This document shows positions 22,931-31,408 of a stretch of DNA of 46,837 bases, piece by piece. A model generated the notes under the pieces. It was not told where the DNA came from, did not search any database, and saw nothing but the letters and a program-made list of their open reading frames with translations. A program made the position numbers and the translations under genes. Origin of the DNA: Lachnospiraceae bacterium (GTDB lineage Bacteria > Bacillota > Clostridia > Lachnospirales > Lachnospiraceae); contig JAFRGQ010000017.1 in the NCBI GenBank assembly GCA_017433725.1, positions 1 through 46,837 of the forward strand. Direction: 5' to 3'. The stretch's first letter is position 1, and each line of letters begins with the position of its first letter.

Positions 22931-23067
22931 AATCAGTTTCCCGCACTTTCAGTTTTGTACGTCTATCATAATCAGTTTCCCGCACTTCCAGTTTTGTACG
23001 TCTATCATAATCAGTTTCCCGCACTTCCAGTTTTGTACGTCTATCATACTCAGTTTCCCGCACTTTC
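22922..23067. repeat. 39-bp tandem repeat spanning the permease/ATPase junction
   Basis: Three full units (starting 22922, 22961 and 23000) and a partial fourth (23039) are present. On the minus strand each unit holds the permease end (GTGCGGGAAACTGA) and the ATPase start (ATGATAGAYGTWCAAAAC). The unit is 13 codons long, so the spare copies read as MIDVQNWKCGKLI repeats ending at a TGA in the copy next to the real start. Confidence 0.9.
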
Positions 23068-23871
23068 ATACTTCCTGAGTCCCATATTAAAGTACGCGCC
23101 CGCAGCGAGCATCACCAGAACTCCTGCAGCCAGCGTGACAAAAGGAATCATCATTCCGGCATATCTGCTGTTTATTCCCAAAAACGACGCCGCCGGATAA
23201 AATGAAATCCAGCCGATCGGAATCAGATACGTTAAAATGAACTGCATACTCTCGGGATACATGGACATCGGATACATCGTTGTCTTATCCATAATCTCCT
23301 GGGTATACTGTCCGAAGTCCACCGCACTCCTCGTATGAAACGATGTGCTTCCGAGTAAAATATAGATACCGCCCCGGATGAGCGTCGCTCCGATAAGAGT
23401 AACGATAATCTGTACAATAAAAAGCAGATTTACGGTAACCCCGCTCTTTACGCACCCGTACATGAATACGAGAACGCCGGGAATCAGATCGGTTATTCCG
23501 ATAATGTTGATATTTGTGAAAAAGAACTGATACATTACGCCGAGGGGTCTGGTGAGATATCTGTCAAAGTCACCTTCCATCACGTAATATCCCATGAACC
23601 ATCCCTGCACAAAAAAGATCATGGATAGCGCATGGGATATAACGGACAATCCGTAAAGGAAAGCAAGCTGTCCGTAGTTCCACCCGTTAATCTCTCCGAA
23701 AGACTCCACAACAAATTTGATGATGGCAAATCCCATGATAAACTGGAGCGGATTCGAAATCAGCCACCCGGCAATATTGGTCGGATACTCTATTACTGTC
23801 ATGACCGCCATCTTGAACATGTGCGCCGTCACATCCAGGTAATGAATCAGTTCCCTGCATGCTTTTCTCAT
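23050..23871 (-). CDS. ABC-2 family permease (COG3694-like)
   Basis: This 273-residue membrane protein has six predicted segments. YPTNIAGWLISNPLQFIMGF and EGDFDRYLTRPLGVMYQFFF are typical of the paired permeases that accompany the GQRSQL-type ATPases. The start at 23871 is chosen for GGAGG five bases upstream; the frame extends to 23904 through repeat sequence. Its last codons (KYESAGN, stop) are the source of the 39-bp repeat. It is the middle gene of the operon. Confidence 0.88.
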   Translation of the reverse strand: MRKACRELIHYLDVTAHMFKMAVMTVIEYPTNIAGWLISNPLQFIMGFAIIKFVVESFGEINGWNYGQLAFLYGLSVISHALSMIFFVQGWFMGYYVMEGDFDRYLTRPLGVMYQFFFTNINIIGITDLIPGVLVFMYGCVKSGVTVNLLFIVQIIVTLIGATLIRGGIYILLGSTSFHTRSAVDFGQYTQEIMDKTTMYPMSMYPESMQFILTYLIPIGWISFYPAASFLGINSRYAGMMIPFVTLAAGVLVMLAAGAYFNMGLRKYESAGN

Positions 23872-24047
23872 CTTATCCTCCCTGTGCATTGACTTTTCTT
23901 GCAACCGTATCGGTCTCAGATGCCGCCGAGCTCCGTGTCATCTTATCCTCCCTGCACCATGACACTCCGTGCAACTGTATCGGTTTCGGTTGCCGCCGAG
24001 CTCCATGTCATCTTATCCTCCCTGCACCATGACCTTCCTTGTAACTC
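23869..24047. repeat. 70-bp tandem repeat spanning the junction of the two permease genes
   Basis: CATCTTATCCTCCCTG recurs at 23869, 23939 and 24009, exactly 70 bases apart. On the minus strand each unit contains the end of the first permease (GTCATGGTGCAGGGAGGATAA) followed by GATGA, so the ribosome binding site and stop codon are copied. The copy next to the second permease has diverged (GTCAATGCACAG). Confidence 0.85.
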
Positions 24048-24804
24048 TGCTCTGAGCAAAGAAAAATGCTCCCAAGAGTATCACAAGCCATACGAACTGT
24101 ATCCGCATCTGACTTACATACTGCATTCTGTCACCTCTCCCGATATATATGCTCAGAGGAAGCTGATAAATATACACGAACGGAAGGGATTCCAGTATTT
24201 TCGATATTCCCGGCGGGAAGAACCAAATCGGAATAATACTTCCCGAAAGGAGTCTGAGCAGGTGTTTTTTCACCTGTATAAGTGCATCAATATTGACAGC
24301 CGAAAAGGCAATCATTCCAAACAAAGCGGCGATCAGCCAGTTGATCAGAAACGATGCGAAGACAGACAGGATGAACAGAGGCAAATCGCGGATGTCTGCA
24401 ATGACCGGAACCTTGATCATGAGTGACCCGATGAGCAAAATAGGAAGCACATTTTGAAACAGTAATGCGGCAATATTCCCGATATCTTCAGCAAAATAGA
24501 CGCCGAAAATATTAATCGGCTTCATCAGGTCCGTGGCTACCGTTCCTTTTTGAACGCTCATCTGAATCCTTCTCTCGACATTTGTGATCAGCAATACCGA
24601 CAGAAGGGATGACATAACAACATACGTAAGCATGCTGTCCGCATCAACATCGCCGACCATCCCCCGTCCCTGATACAATGCTCTCCAGAAATATGCGGAG
24701 GTGATCATAATGATCGTCTGCATGATAATATTTCCATAGACATTGAACTCATAGGTCAGGCTCTTTATGATTTGTGTTTTTACAACATATAGATACTTTT
24801 TCAT
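24013..24804 (-). CDS. ABC-2 family permease (COG4587-like), first gene of the exporter operon
   Basis: This 263-residue membrane protein has six predicted segments. It starts MKKYLYVVKTQIIKSLTYEF and includes VQKGTVATDLMKPINI and SGSIIPIWFFPPGISKILES, both characteristic of this permease group. It forms the heterodimeric channel with the downstream permease. Its last residues (RKVMVQGG) and stop lie in the 70-bp repeat. Two overlapping palindromes precede the gene. Confidence 0.88.
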   Translation of the reverse strand: MKKYLYVVKTQIIKSLTYEFNVYGNIIMQTIIMITSAYFWRALYQGRGMVGDVDADSMLTYVVMSSLLSVLLITNVERRIQMSVQKGTVATDLMKPINIFGVYFAEDIGNIAALLFQNVLPILLIGSLMIKVPVIADIRDLPLFILSVFASFLINWLIAALFGMIAFSAVNIDALIQVKKHLLRLLSGSIIPIWFFPPGISKILESLPFVYIYQLPLSIYIGRGDRMQYVSQMRIQFVWLVILLGAFFFAQSRVTRKVMVQGG

Positions 24805-24853
24805 AAGCTTTCTTCATAAGCAAGTTGCAGTTTTATGATTATCTTGAAACACC

Positions 24854-24885
24854 TATCATCGTATGATACTATAGATTCATAGTAT
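24854..24885. promoter_or_regulatory. Two overlapping palindromes upstream of the ABC operon
   Basis: TATCAT-CGT-ATGATA (24854-24868) and ATACTAT-AGATTC-ATAGTAT (24866-24885) overlap by three bases, between 50 and 80 bases before the first permease. They could be operator sites. No convincing -35/-10 pair could be fixed. Confidence 0.35.
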
Positions 24886-24923
24886 ACGCTATTATAAAAC
24901 ATAATTTTTTCAAAGGAGTACCC

Positions 24924-24989
24924 ATGAAAAACGAACGCTCATTTCATACAGACAGGGACAAACATTTCTATCGAACCTTCTCTCTTTAA
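24924..24989 (+). CDS. Possible 21-residue peptide gene
   Basis: An ATG preceded by AAAGGAG at ideal distance opens MKNERSFHTDRDKHFYRTFS plus one Leu and then TAA. It lies on the plus strand, divergent from the ABC exporter and tail-to-tail with the cardiolipin synthase gene. There is no signal peptide or known motif. Only the ribosome binding site supports it. Confidence 0.3.
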   Translation: MKNERSFHTDRDKHFYRTFSL

Positions 24990-24995
24990 ATGATT

Positions 24996-26672
24996 TTACA
25001 GCAGCGGCGCAATAGTCCTTAGCAGTGCACCCACAAAATTTGTCCACCATCCCTCTTCCTTCAGGTCCTCCATCGTCACCAGATGGCATTTCTCTCTTGT
25101 CGCCTGAAAGTCTTTCTCTATGTTCGAGATGCACGGTACATTATAAAGGAATGTTCCGCATTCAAAATGATGGTAAAGACTGCGATAATCCAAGTTAATC
25201 GTACCAACGGTCGCTCTGCAGTCATCCGATACAAATATTTTCGCATGCACAAAGCCGGGTGTATAGGTATAGATTTTCACCCCCGCCTCTATGAGGCGTC
25301 TGAAATAGGACTTTGTAAGAGTATAGATCATTTTCTTATCCGGAATTCCGGGTACGATCAATTCGACATCTATCCCCTTCCTCGCCGCGGAAGAGATTGC
25401 CGTAATCATCACATCATCCAATATCAGGTACGGTGTCATGATATGTACATACTCTTTAGCCCGGTACAAGAAGTCTATGTAAACGGTCTCTCCGACTTTA
25501 TCCTTGTCCAGAGGGTTGTCAGCATAAGGCATGACATAGCCGGCCAGACTCTCCGGGCACGCGTCTGTTCTCTTATCCGTCTCAGCTACAGAGTCCGCTT
25601 TCTCGTCCGATTCAGCCCCGATAATTGGATCCCCGTCTTCCGAATTTTCACCTTCCGCAGTCAGCCTGTGATTCACAAACCACTGTGATGTCTTTTCCGG
25701 CTCAAACTCCAGGACCCACATCTCCAGAAACATAGCTGTAAAACTGTCTACCGCAGGTCCCTCGATCCGCACCGCAGTATCCTTCCAGTGTCCGAACTTC
25801 ACGACCTCGTTAATATATTCATCCGCCAGATTGACTCCGCCGTTGTAGGCCACTTTTCCATCAATGACAAGTATCTTCCGATGGTCCCGGTTATTGTAAA
25901 CAGTAGACACAAAAGGAGTCAGGGGGGAAAACATATGGGCGTCGATTCCTATTTTTTTAAGGCGGTCCCTATAATCTCCCGACAGAGTACCAAGTTCATT
26001 TGTCCCGTCGTAAATTACGCGTACTAATACTCCCTGTGAAGCTTTCTCAGCGAGAATCTTGAGCATTTGCCCCCACATCTTGCCTTCCTCGATGATAAAA
26101 TACTCGAGAAAGATGAACTTCTCTGCCTTCTTCAGATCTTCCAACAGAGCCGCCCATTTATATTCGCCAAGCTCATAAAAATCGACCTTGTTTCCGTTAT
26201 AGACCGGATAGTTTCCGGTACTGGCCACATACCTGCAGAGCCCCGCGACTTCAGGAGCCTCTTCTTCCAAGTCACGCAACGCCTCCTTATTATAATGCAG
26301 CATCTCATGGTTTCTCTTCCGCAGTTTTTCGAAGTTTTTCCGTAGGAAATAGCTCCCGAGATCAACCCGGGTATAAATATAGAAAAATGCACCGAAAATC
26401 GGAAAAACGGATATGATCAGCATCCAGGTTATTTTCGCAGTGGCATCCATGTCACTGCTGATCATTGCGATTACAACTCCCACATGCAATATGACCGCAA
26501 GCACCGTAAATGCCGGCTGCCATTCAAAATTTCTGAACAGGAACCAAAAATACACTGCAATCGTAGCAATTAACAACAGTAATATGACGCCTGTCCTGCT
26601 GAAGAGTATGCTCCATAAGCCATGTCTTTTTTTATTATAAAGCCTCAGCTCTTTGCTTTCCTCGGTTCCCAT
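24996..26672 (-). CDS. cls: Cardiolipin synthase (phospholipase D superfamily)
   Basis: The 558-residue protein has two N-terminal membrane segments (about residues 20-37 and 45-62) and two HKD motifs: DHRKILVIDGKVAYNGGVN, and HAKIFVSDDCRATVGTINLD near the C-terminus. It joins two phosphatidylglycerols into cardiolipin at the membrane. An acidic Glu/Asp/Ser-rich insertion (about 330-385) between the two PLD halves is unusual in length. The start at 26672 has AGAGG upstream; the frame extends to 26783 through a repetitive leader and is rejected. It is apparently monocistronic. Confidence 0.92.
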   Translation of the reverse strand: MGTEESKELRLYNKKRHGLWSILFSRTGVILLLLIATIAVYFWFLFRNFEWQPAFTVLAVILHVGVVIAMISSDMDATAKITWMLIISVFPIFGAFFYIYTRVDLGSYFLRKNFEKLRKRNHEMLHYNKEALRDLEEEAPEVAGLCRYVASTGNYPVYNGNKVDFYELGEYKWAALLEDLKKAEKFIFLEYFIIEEGKMWGQMLKILAEKASQGVLVRVIYDGTNELGTLSGDYRDRLKKIGIDAHMFSPLTPFVSTVYNNRDHRKILVIDGKVAYNGGVNLADEYINEVVKFGHWKDTAVRIEGPAVDSFTAMFLEMWVLEFEPEKTSQWFVNHRLTAEGENSEDGDPIIGAESDEKADSVAETDKRTDACPESLAGYVMPYADNPLDKDKVGETVYIDFLYRAKEYVHIMTPYLILDDVMITAISSAARKGIDVELIVPGIPDKKMIYTLTKSYFRRLIEAGVKIYTYTPGFVHAKIFVSDDCRATVGTINLDYRSLYHHFECGTFLYNVPCISNIEKDFQATREKCHLVTMEDLKEEGWWTNFVGALLRTIAPLL

Positions 26673-26701
26673 GGTAAGCCTCTCTTTTCCTTTTATTAAA
26701 C

Positions 26702-26724
26702 GAAGAGTCGCATTGCGACTCTTC
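26702..26724. repeat. Hairpin in the leader of the cardiolipin synthase gene
   Basis: A perfect 9-bp stem GAAGAGTCG / CGACTCTTC with loop CATTG lies 30 bases before the start codon. No T tract follows on the minus strand. Confidence 0.45.
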
Positions 26725-26856
26725 ACGCGCAAGCGTCGGCTTGCATCTTTATCAGCGCACCGTTCGCATTCTCGCGGATGCAATCCGTCGAATGCGCTCC
26801 GATACTATATTAGCATATTGCAGTGGCAGGGAAAAGCACATGTCATCATTCGCTTG

Positions 26857-28482
26857 TCACAGTTTCTCGCTGATCTTTACCAGATTTCGAATCGAGTATA
26901 TTGCCAGAGCAACGGAAGAGATGAACCCAATGAGACAGACGAGCGGCACACTGTCGACCATCGGTCCTATTGTCGTCTTGCTTAAGCTGCACGCTCCCGC
27001 AAACAGCACACAGGCAAAGGCAGCAATTAGTATATTTTTGACCAGTTCTATTATAATTCGGAGAGGCTCCTCATAGCCGATCAGCTCGAAGGATACCTTA
27101 AATCGCCCTTTCACCATATTCCGAAGCACGTCGGATGCCAGGCCGGGGAGACGTGCCGTTCGAAGGGCAGTCTGTGCAATCGATTCCACCGAAGAAGTAA
27201 GTTTCTCCTTCAAATCGAGGCTTTCCTTCGCCCGCTCCATCATCTTGTCCTTGAGAAATCCGAAAATATCGATTTCCGGACATAGCATTTCCAGAACGCC
27301 TTCCACCGTGACAAGGCTTCGGATCATCATTGTATACTCGCCGGAAACAGCGATATTGTGATCCGCGAGAAGATCCAAAAGCTCGGTCAGCATCGTACCG
27401 ATATCTATTTCATTGAGGTTCTTCGCTGACATATATTTCGTACTGAAACTCTCCAGGTCTTCCATGAGCCTTGATTTGTTTATTTTTCCGGTCACGGTAC
27501 CGAGCGCCAACGCTGCATTTGTCATAACCTCCACATCCTGCTGAATGATCGAGAAAAGCAGATCCTGCATGAGGCTGACGCCCGTCTCACCGATACGCCC
27601 CATCATCCCGAAATCGATCCAGTAAGGCACTCCCTTGCAGAGCATGATATTTCCCTGATGAGGATCACCATGGAAGATTCCCACATCCAATACCTGGTGA
27701 AGGTAATTGTTCAAAATTGCCTTCCCGATTTCAAGTCTGTCATAGCCATCTCTGTCAATGCGCTCCGTGTGGGACAGCGAATAGCCGTCCACGAAAGTCA
27801 TAGTGAGTATACGCTCCGTCGTGAGTTCGTCGATGATTTGCGGGCAGGAGACCACTGTCTCATCCTCTATGCACAGCTCCCGGAAGATTCTGGTATTATC
27901 CGCTTCAACGCGAAAATCCAATTCTTCCTCCGTGACCTTTTCCAGCTCTATGATGATGTCAGTAAGATTGACTCCTCCGCCCTCTCCTTCTTCCTCATCT
28001 CCAATGCTCACCAGTCCTGCAAGCTTCTTAAGCAGGGCAAAGTCTTCCCGCATCATCTCTGCTATACCGGGACGCTGTACCTTGGTCACGACGCGGGTTC
28101 CATCCAGAAGGACTCCGTAATGCGCCTGGCCGATGGAAGCCGATCCCAGAGGTTCATCCTTGAAGTCGCTGTATATTTCATCAATCTTCTTCCCGGCTTC
28201 CTGCTCGATTACTTCCCGCACGATAGACGCTTCAAGCGGACTGACCTTACTACGAAGTTTTTCCAGCTCCCGGCAGTACTCTTTCGGCAGCATATCTGTT
28301 CGGCTGGACATGATCTGACCGATCTTCACATAAGTAGGACCGAGATCTTCCAACGTGGTACGCAGTTCTAACGGAGTGAATCCATTAGTATAGAAGTTGT
28401 GTTTTGCAAATACGCCGATTATCTCAGCAGAACGCTTTTTATTCTTTTTATTCTTCTTATCCGCGGTCGGTTTATCAGTCAT
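26857..28482 (-). CDS. UbiB/AarF (ABC1) family atypical kinase
   Basis: The 541-residue protein has a Lys/Asn-rich N-terminus and the family signature LGPTYVKIGQIMSSRTDMLP (KxGQ motif, about residues 48-67). It also has GSASIGQAHYG (A-rich loop in place of the P-loop), VVTKVQRPGI (catalytic Lys), HGDPHQGNI and WIDFGMMG. Two C-terminal membrane segments (about 480-525) follow. In other organisms UbiB proteins support quinone or lipid metabolism; the role in anaerobic Clostridia is unclear. Its ATG overlaps the stop of the upstream HdeD-like gene (TAATG), implying translational coupling. Confidence 0.92.
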   Translation of the reverse strand: MTDKPTADKKNKKNKKRSAEIIGVFAKHNFYTNGFTPLELRTTLEDLGPTYVKIGQIMSSRTDMLPKEYCRELEKLRSKVSPLEASIVREVIEQEAGKKIDEIYSDFKDEPLGSASIGQAHYGVLLDGTRVVTKVQRPGIAEMMREDFALLKKLAGLVSIGDEEEGEGGGVNLTDIIIELEKVTEEELDFRVEADNTRIFRELCIEDETVVSCPQIIDELTTERILTMTFVDGYSLSHTERIDRDGYDRLEIGKAILNNYLHQVLDVGIFHGDPHQGNIMLCKGVPYWIDFGMMGRIGETGVSLMQDLLFSIIQQDVEVMTNAALALGTVTGKINKSRLMEDLESFSTKYMSAKNLNEIDIGTMLTELLDLLADHNIAVSGEYTMMIRSLVTVEGVLEMLCPEIDIFGFLKDKMMERAKESLDLKEKLTSSVESIAQTALRTARLPGLASDVLRNMVKGRFKVSFELIGYEEPLRIIIELVKNILIAAFACVLFAGACSLSKTTIGPMVDSVPLVCLIGFISSVALAIYSIRNLVKISEKL

Positions 28483-29045
28483 TACGAGCCTCCCCTGTTA
28501 TTATTCTGAAACGGCCAGATCCAGATCAGACTTATCGCATATACTACTGCCGAATAGGTAAGTGTGCCGGCAATCACCCGCATAACGGAAAGCGGATCAT
28601 TTGCCCAGGGATTTATGAACACAAACGTTCCGAACAGTATCAATAGACAGCTCAGGATCAGGTATATCCACCAGCCCTTCCTTCCCGAACGTTTCGCGTA
28701 AATCAGGGCGTGATACACTCCGTATGCCCCAAGCAAAATCGGCAGCAGGCCGACCAACAGGTTCAGAGCCGCAAGAAACATGTTTTCTATGGAAAACAGC
28801 ATGATGCCGACAAAACCGGCAAGAAGACCCAGAAACAAACGGAGATAATGAATCAGGGCCTTGCGGCTTCCGATAAAATCCAATATTTGAATAACGCCCT
28901 CTACAAGAAGGGCAAATGCAAACACTTTACCCAGAAACGGAATGTACGATTCCGGCACCAGAAACAAAGTCAGTCCTGTAAATATCAGCACAATAATCAA
29001 CATCAGTGCGTTTCTGATAAGTTTATCTAAACTCTTAAAGAGCAC
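28482..29045 (-). CDS. HdeD-like membrane protein (DUF308)
   Basis: This protein of about 187 residues has six membrane segments and the DUF308 pattern of short hairpins (VFAFALLVEGVIQILDFIGS, LNLLVGLLPILLGAYGVYHA). HdeD family members are associated with acid or membrane stress, with little biochemical proof. GTG at 29045 is preferred because GGGGG lies seven bases upstream; an ATG at 29066 would add seven residues but lacks a site. It is coupled to the UbiB gene by a TAATG overlap. Confidence 0.8.
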   Translation of the reverse strand: MLFKSLDKLIRNALMLIIVLIFTGLTLFLVPESYIPFLGKVFAFALLVEGVIQILDFIGSRKALIHYLRLFLGLLAGFVGIMLFSIENMFLAALNLLVGLLPILLGAYGVYHALIYAKRSGRKGWWIYLILSCLLILFGTFVFINPWANDPLSVMRVIAGTLTYSAVVYAISLIWIWPFQNNNRGGS

Positions 29046-29177
29046 ATGTTCACCCCCTTTTGACATATGTGATTTGAATCATGCTGTATAAAAAGGAATA
29101 GAGGTCGGCATAAGCTTTCCCCTACTCCACCTTTTTAATCTGCACAAACTATGTTGTAATGTAAGTCTTTCGTGTGA

Positions 29178-30044
29178 TTACTCGCCCTGTTCTTCGTTCT
29201 GCTCTTCACATTGGCATTCAGCCTGCTCTTCGCCCTGCTCTTCACACTGGCACTCAGCCTGCTCTTCGCCCTGCTTCGCGTTCTGGTTCATGCCTGCACC
29301 CTGTCCCATGAAACTGCTCAACATACCGGCAAACATCGCCATCGGATTCTGGCCTTCTCCGCCTTCGCCGCCCATCATTGCGGCCATCGGATTCTCACCG
29401 TTCTCTCCACCGCCTGCCATGCCGCCCATCATGCCGGCAAGCATTGCCATCGGGTTCTGGCCGTTTTCTCCGCCGCCCATCATGGCTGCCATCGGGTTCT
29501 CGCCGTTTTCTCCGCCGCCCATCATGGCTGCCATTGGGTTCTCGCCGTTCTCTCCGCCGCCTGCCATGCCGCCCATCATGCCGGCAAGCATTGCCATCGG
29601 ATTCTGGCCTTCTCCGCCTTCGCCGCCCATCATAGCTGCCATTGGGTTCTCACCGTTTTCTCCGCCGCCCATCATGCTACCCATCATGGCGGTAAGCATT
29701 GCCATCGGGTTCTGGCCCGGCTGTTTTTCTTCCTTAGTTTCAGCTTCCGCAGGCTCTTCCTTTATTTCAGCTTCCGCAGGTGCATCCGTTGTTTCCGCCG
29801 CTGCCGCCTCAGATTCCGTCTCGCAAGTCACGGAATCGTCTTCGTCTGTCAGGAAGGACTCATAAGATGTGCCTGTCGCTTCTGCGATCTGCTGAAGCTG
29901 CTCTGGTGTAAGTTTCTTGATTCCTCTTTCCGCTTTGCTGATTGATGAAGCACTTAAGCCATCAACAGCTTCTGCCAGTTGCTTCTGCGTCATGCCTGCT
30001 GATACTCTTGCTTCTTTGATTAATGCTCCCACCTGTTTTGACAT
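29178..30044 (-). CDS. XRE-family helix-turn-helix protein with Met/Gly-rich repeats
   Basis: In this 288-residue protein residues 1-66 are a Cro/C1-type HTH (IKEARVSAGMTQKQLAEAV, SSISKAERGIKKLTPEQL). An acidic Ala/Glu linker (about 70-110) leads to near-perfect repeats of NPMAMLAGMMGG and GGGENGENPMAAMMGG (about 112-245). The tail repeats ECQCEEQGEEQA. AGGAGG precedes the start. The repeat region cannot fold as a normal regulator domain and may drive self-association. A paralogue with a nonsense codon lies at 31409-32149. The function is unknown beyond DNA binding. Confidence 0.8.
   Translation of the reverse strand: MSKQVGALIKEARVSAGMTQKQLAEAVDGLSASSISKAERGIKKLTPEQLQQIAEATGTSYESFLTDEDDSVTCETESEAAAAETTDAPAEAEIKEEPAEAETKEEKQPGQNPMAMLTAMMGSMMGGGENGENPMAAMMGGEGGEGQNPMAMLAGMMGGMAGGGENGENPMAAMMGGGENGENPMAAMMGGGENGQNPMAMLAGMMGGMAGGGENGENPMAAMMGGEGGEGQNPMAMFAGMLSSFMGQGAGMNQNAKQGEEQAECQCEEQGEEQAECQCEEQNEEQGE
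29330..29712. repeat. In-gene tandem repeats encoding Met/Gly-rich units
   Basis: Blocks such as CCCATCATGGCTGCCAT and GGCAAGCATTGCCATCGG recur five or more times with few changes. Units of 48 and about 90 bases alternate, all in frame. Confidence 0.85.
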
Positions 30045-30132
30045 AATAACCTCCTAAAATCAATTTGCTCAAGACCTTGGATTGTAGCCGATAACCTTGC
30101 AGAAAAATATGTTGCCATCAATATTCTATGTT

Positions 30133-30161
30133 TTGACATTTCTACCTCTATATGTTAATTT
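30133..30161 (+). promoter_or_regulatory. Predicted promoter of the TetR gene, overlapping the divergent XRE control region
   Basis: TTGACA (30133-30138), 17 bases, TAATTT (30156-30161). The -10 box overlaps the palindrome GTTAATTTAAC (30154-30164). On the minus strand a TTGCCA-N17-TAAATT pair for the XRE gene overlaps the same bases, so the two promoters may compete. Confidence 0.45.
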
Positions 30162-30255
30162 AACTACATAATGTTGTTTTGGCAACAGTCAGTTTTGTGC
30201 AAATTGCCTTAAATCCGACATTTTCAATATACTTGTAGTGCATATGGAGGGATAC

Positions 30256-30840
30256 ATGACAATTCAACCTGAAAATCGGCGCGTTCGCATGACGAAGCGT
30301 CTGATGAAAGACGCAATGTTGGAACTTTTGGAAAAGCATGAACTGGCCGGGATATCTGTAACGGCCATATGTAATACTGCCGATGTGCATCGTTCCACGT
30401 TCTATAAGTATTACTCGGATCCGACCGATCTTCTCCATGAAATAGAACAGGACTTTCTTGAGCGCATACCGTCTCCGCCTGCGATACTTGATAAGCAGAA
30501 CAACGAACAGCTGCTATCTTCTGCAACAGCTTTCTTTGAATTCGTAAAAGAAAATGAAAGGGCGTTCCGCATACTGCTCAGGGAACCATCAGGAAACAGT
30601 TTTTTTTCACGGATGGTGGAATTTCTCTGTTCAGGATACGTTCCCGTTCACTCCGGGAAAGATGAAGCGTCAGCTCGCTTTATCAGTCTTTACATCGCGT
30701 ATGGAGCTGTCGGTCTGATGCGTGAATGGGTAGAAGCCGGTTTTCCTTTCAGCAGTCAGGAAATGGCTAAGATGATTTTCTCCCTGTCATGGAAAATATC
30801 TTCATATGGCGTTTCACAGCCCGACGCATTCAAAATTTAG
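30256..30840 (+). CDS. TetR/AcrR-family transcriptional regulator
   Basis: The 194-residue protein has an N-terminal TetR HTH (RMTKRLMKDAMLELLEKHEL, ISVTAICNTADVHRSTFYKY) and an all-helical C-terminal domain ending LMREWVEAGFPFSSQEMAKM, typical of the TetR_C_7/8 group. The start at 30256 follows GGAGGG; the frame extends to a GTG at 30238 without a site. It probably forms one transcript with the next gene (29-base gap) and may regulate it and the divergent XRE gene. Confidence 0.9.
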   Translation: MTIQPENRRVRMTKRLMKDAMLELLEKHELAGISVTAICNTADVHRSTFYKYYSDPTDLLHEIEQDFLERIPSPPAILDKQNNEQLLSSATAFFEFVKENERAFRILLREPSGNSFFSRMVEFLCSGYVPVHSGKDEASARFISLYIAYGAVGLMREWVEAGFPFSSQEMAKMIFSLSWKISSYGVSQPDAFKI

Positions 30841-30869
30841 AAAATAAATAGAAAAGGAGCGTAACTATT

Positions 30870-31292
30870 ATGGAAAATGATGCAATGAAAAGGATAAGTC
30901 CCGAATCTACACTGGAAAATGCAATAGCAGATATAAAGGAGTCCGGTTTTGACGGTCTGAAACCGTACCTTACCCCGGAAGCTCTCCAGAAGGCTCAGAA
31001 TTTTCTTGCTCTTTCAGACGGATTAGGTATGTTTGGCGGAATGGGCATGGGCATGTCCTTTATGATGCAGCCGAATAATGGTGGGTTCCCATCAAATTCG
31101 GGAGGCTCAATAAAGGAAAAAATGAAAGAGTGCGATTACACTGTAAAGGACATCACGAAAGATTCCGACAGTGCAAAAGCAGTCATGGCATACAGCTTTA
31201 AGGACGGCAAAAAGGGAACTGTCGAACTCTCCATGATCAAAGACGGAGAGGAATGGAAGTTCAACAATATGAGCATGCCTCAATTCAATTAA
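30870..31292 (+). CDS. Hypothetical protein with Met/Gly-rich segment
   Basis: In this 140-residue protein the N-terminal helix-rich part (ENAIADIKESGFDGLKPYLT) and C-terminal strands (FKDGKKGTVELSMIKDGEEW) resemble NTF2-like/DUF4878 domains. Between them lies GMFGGMGMGMSFMMQPNNGG, a Met/Gly-rich stretch recalling the repeats of the neighbouring XRE protein. There is no signal peptide. AAAAGGAG precedes the start. It is the second gene after TetR. Confidence 0.7.
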   Translation: MENDAMKRISPESTLENAIADIKESGFDGLKPYLTPEALQKAQNFLALSDGLGMFGGMGMGMSFMMQPNNGGFPSNSGGSIKEKMKECDYTVKDITKDSDSAKAVMAYSFKDGKKGTVELSMIKDGEEWKFNNMSMPQFN

Positions 31293-31322
31293 TGATTGAA
31301 CTCACGAAGAAAGCGAGTACCA

Positions 31323-31377
31323 CATTGCGCGCATATATCATGACTATAGTCACAAGTATTGCGCGATGAAGAATAAA
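31323..31377 (+). repeat. Repeat family B, copy 3
   Basis: It matches the right half of the element at 40558-40660: TTGCGCGC, then AGTCACAAGTATTGCGCGAT and GAAGAATAAA. It lies just upstream of the broken XRE gene. Confidence 0.7.
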
Positions 31378-31408
31378 CAAGCAAATAGATATACAGGAGG
31401 ATTAATAA

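Noticed and set aside
22922-24047. Short regularly spaced repeats that might suggest a CRISPR array
   Set aside because: Units are contiguous copies of coding junctions with no unique spacers, and no cas genes are present.
29211-29945. His/Pro-rich frames on the plus strand opposite the XRE repeat gene
   Set aside because: They are shadows of the Met/Gly repeat codons; no start signal.
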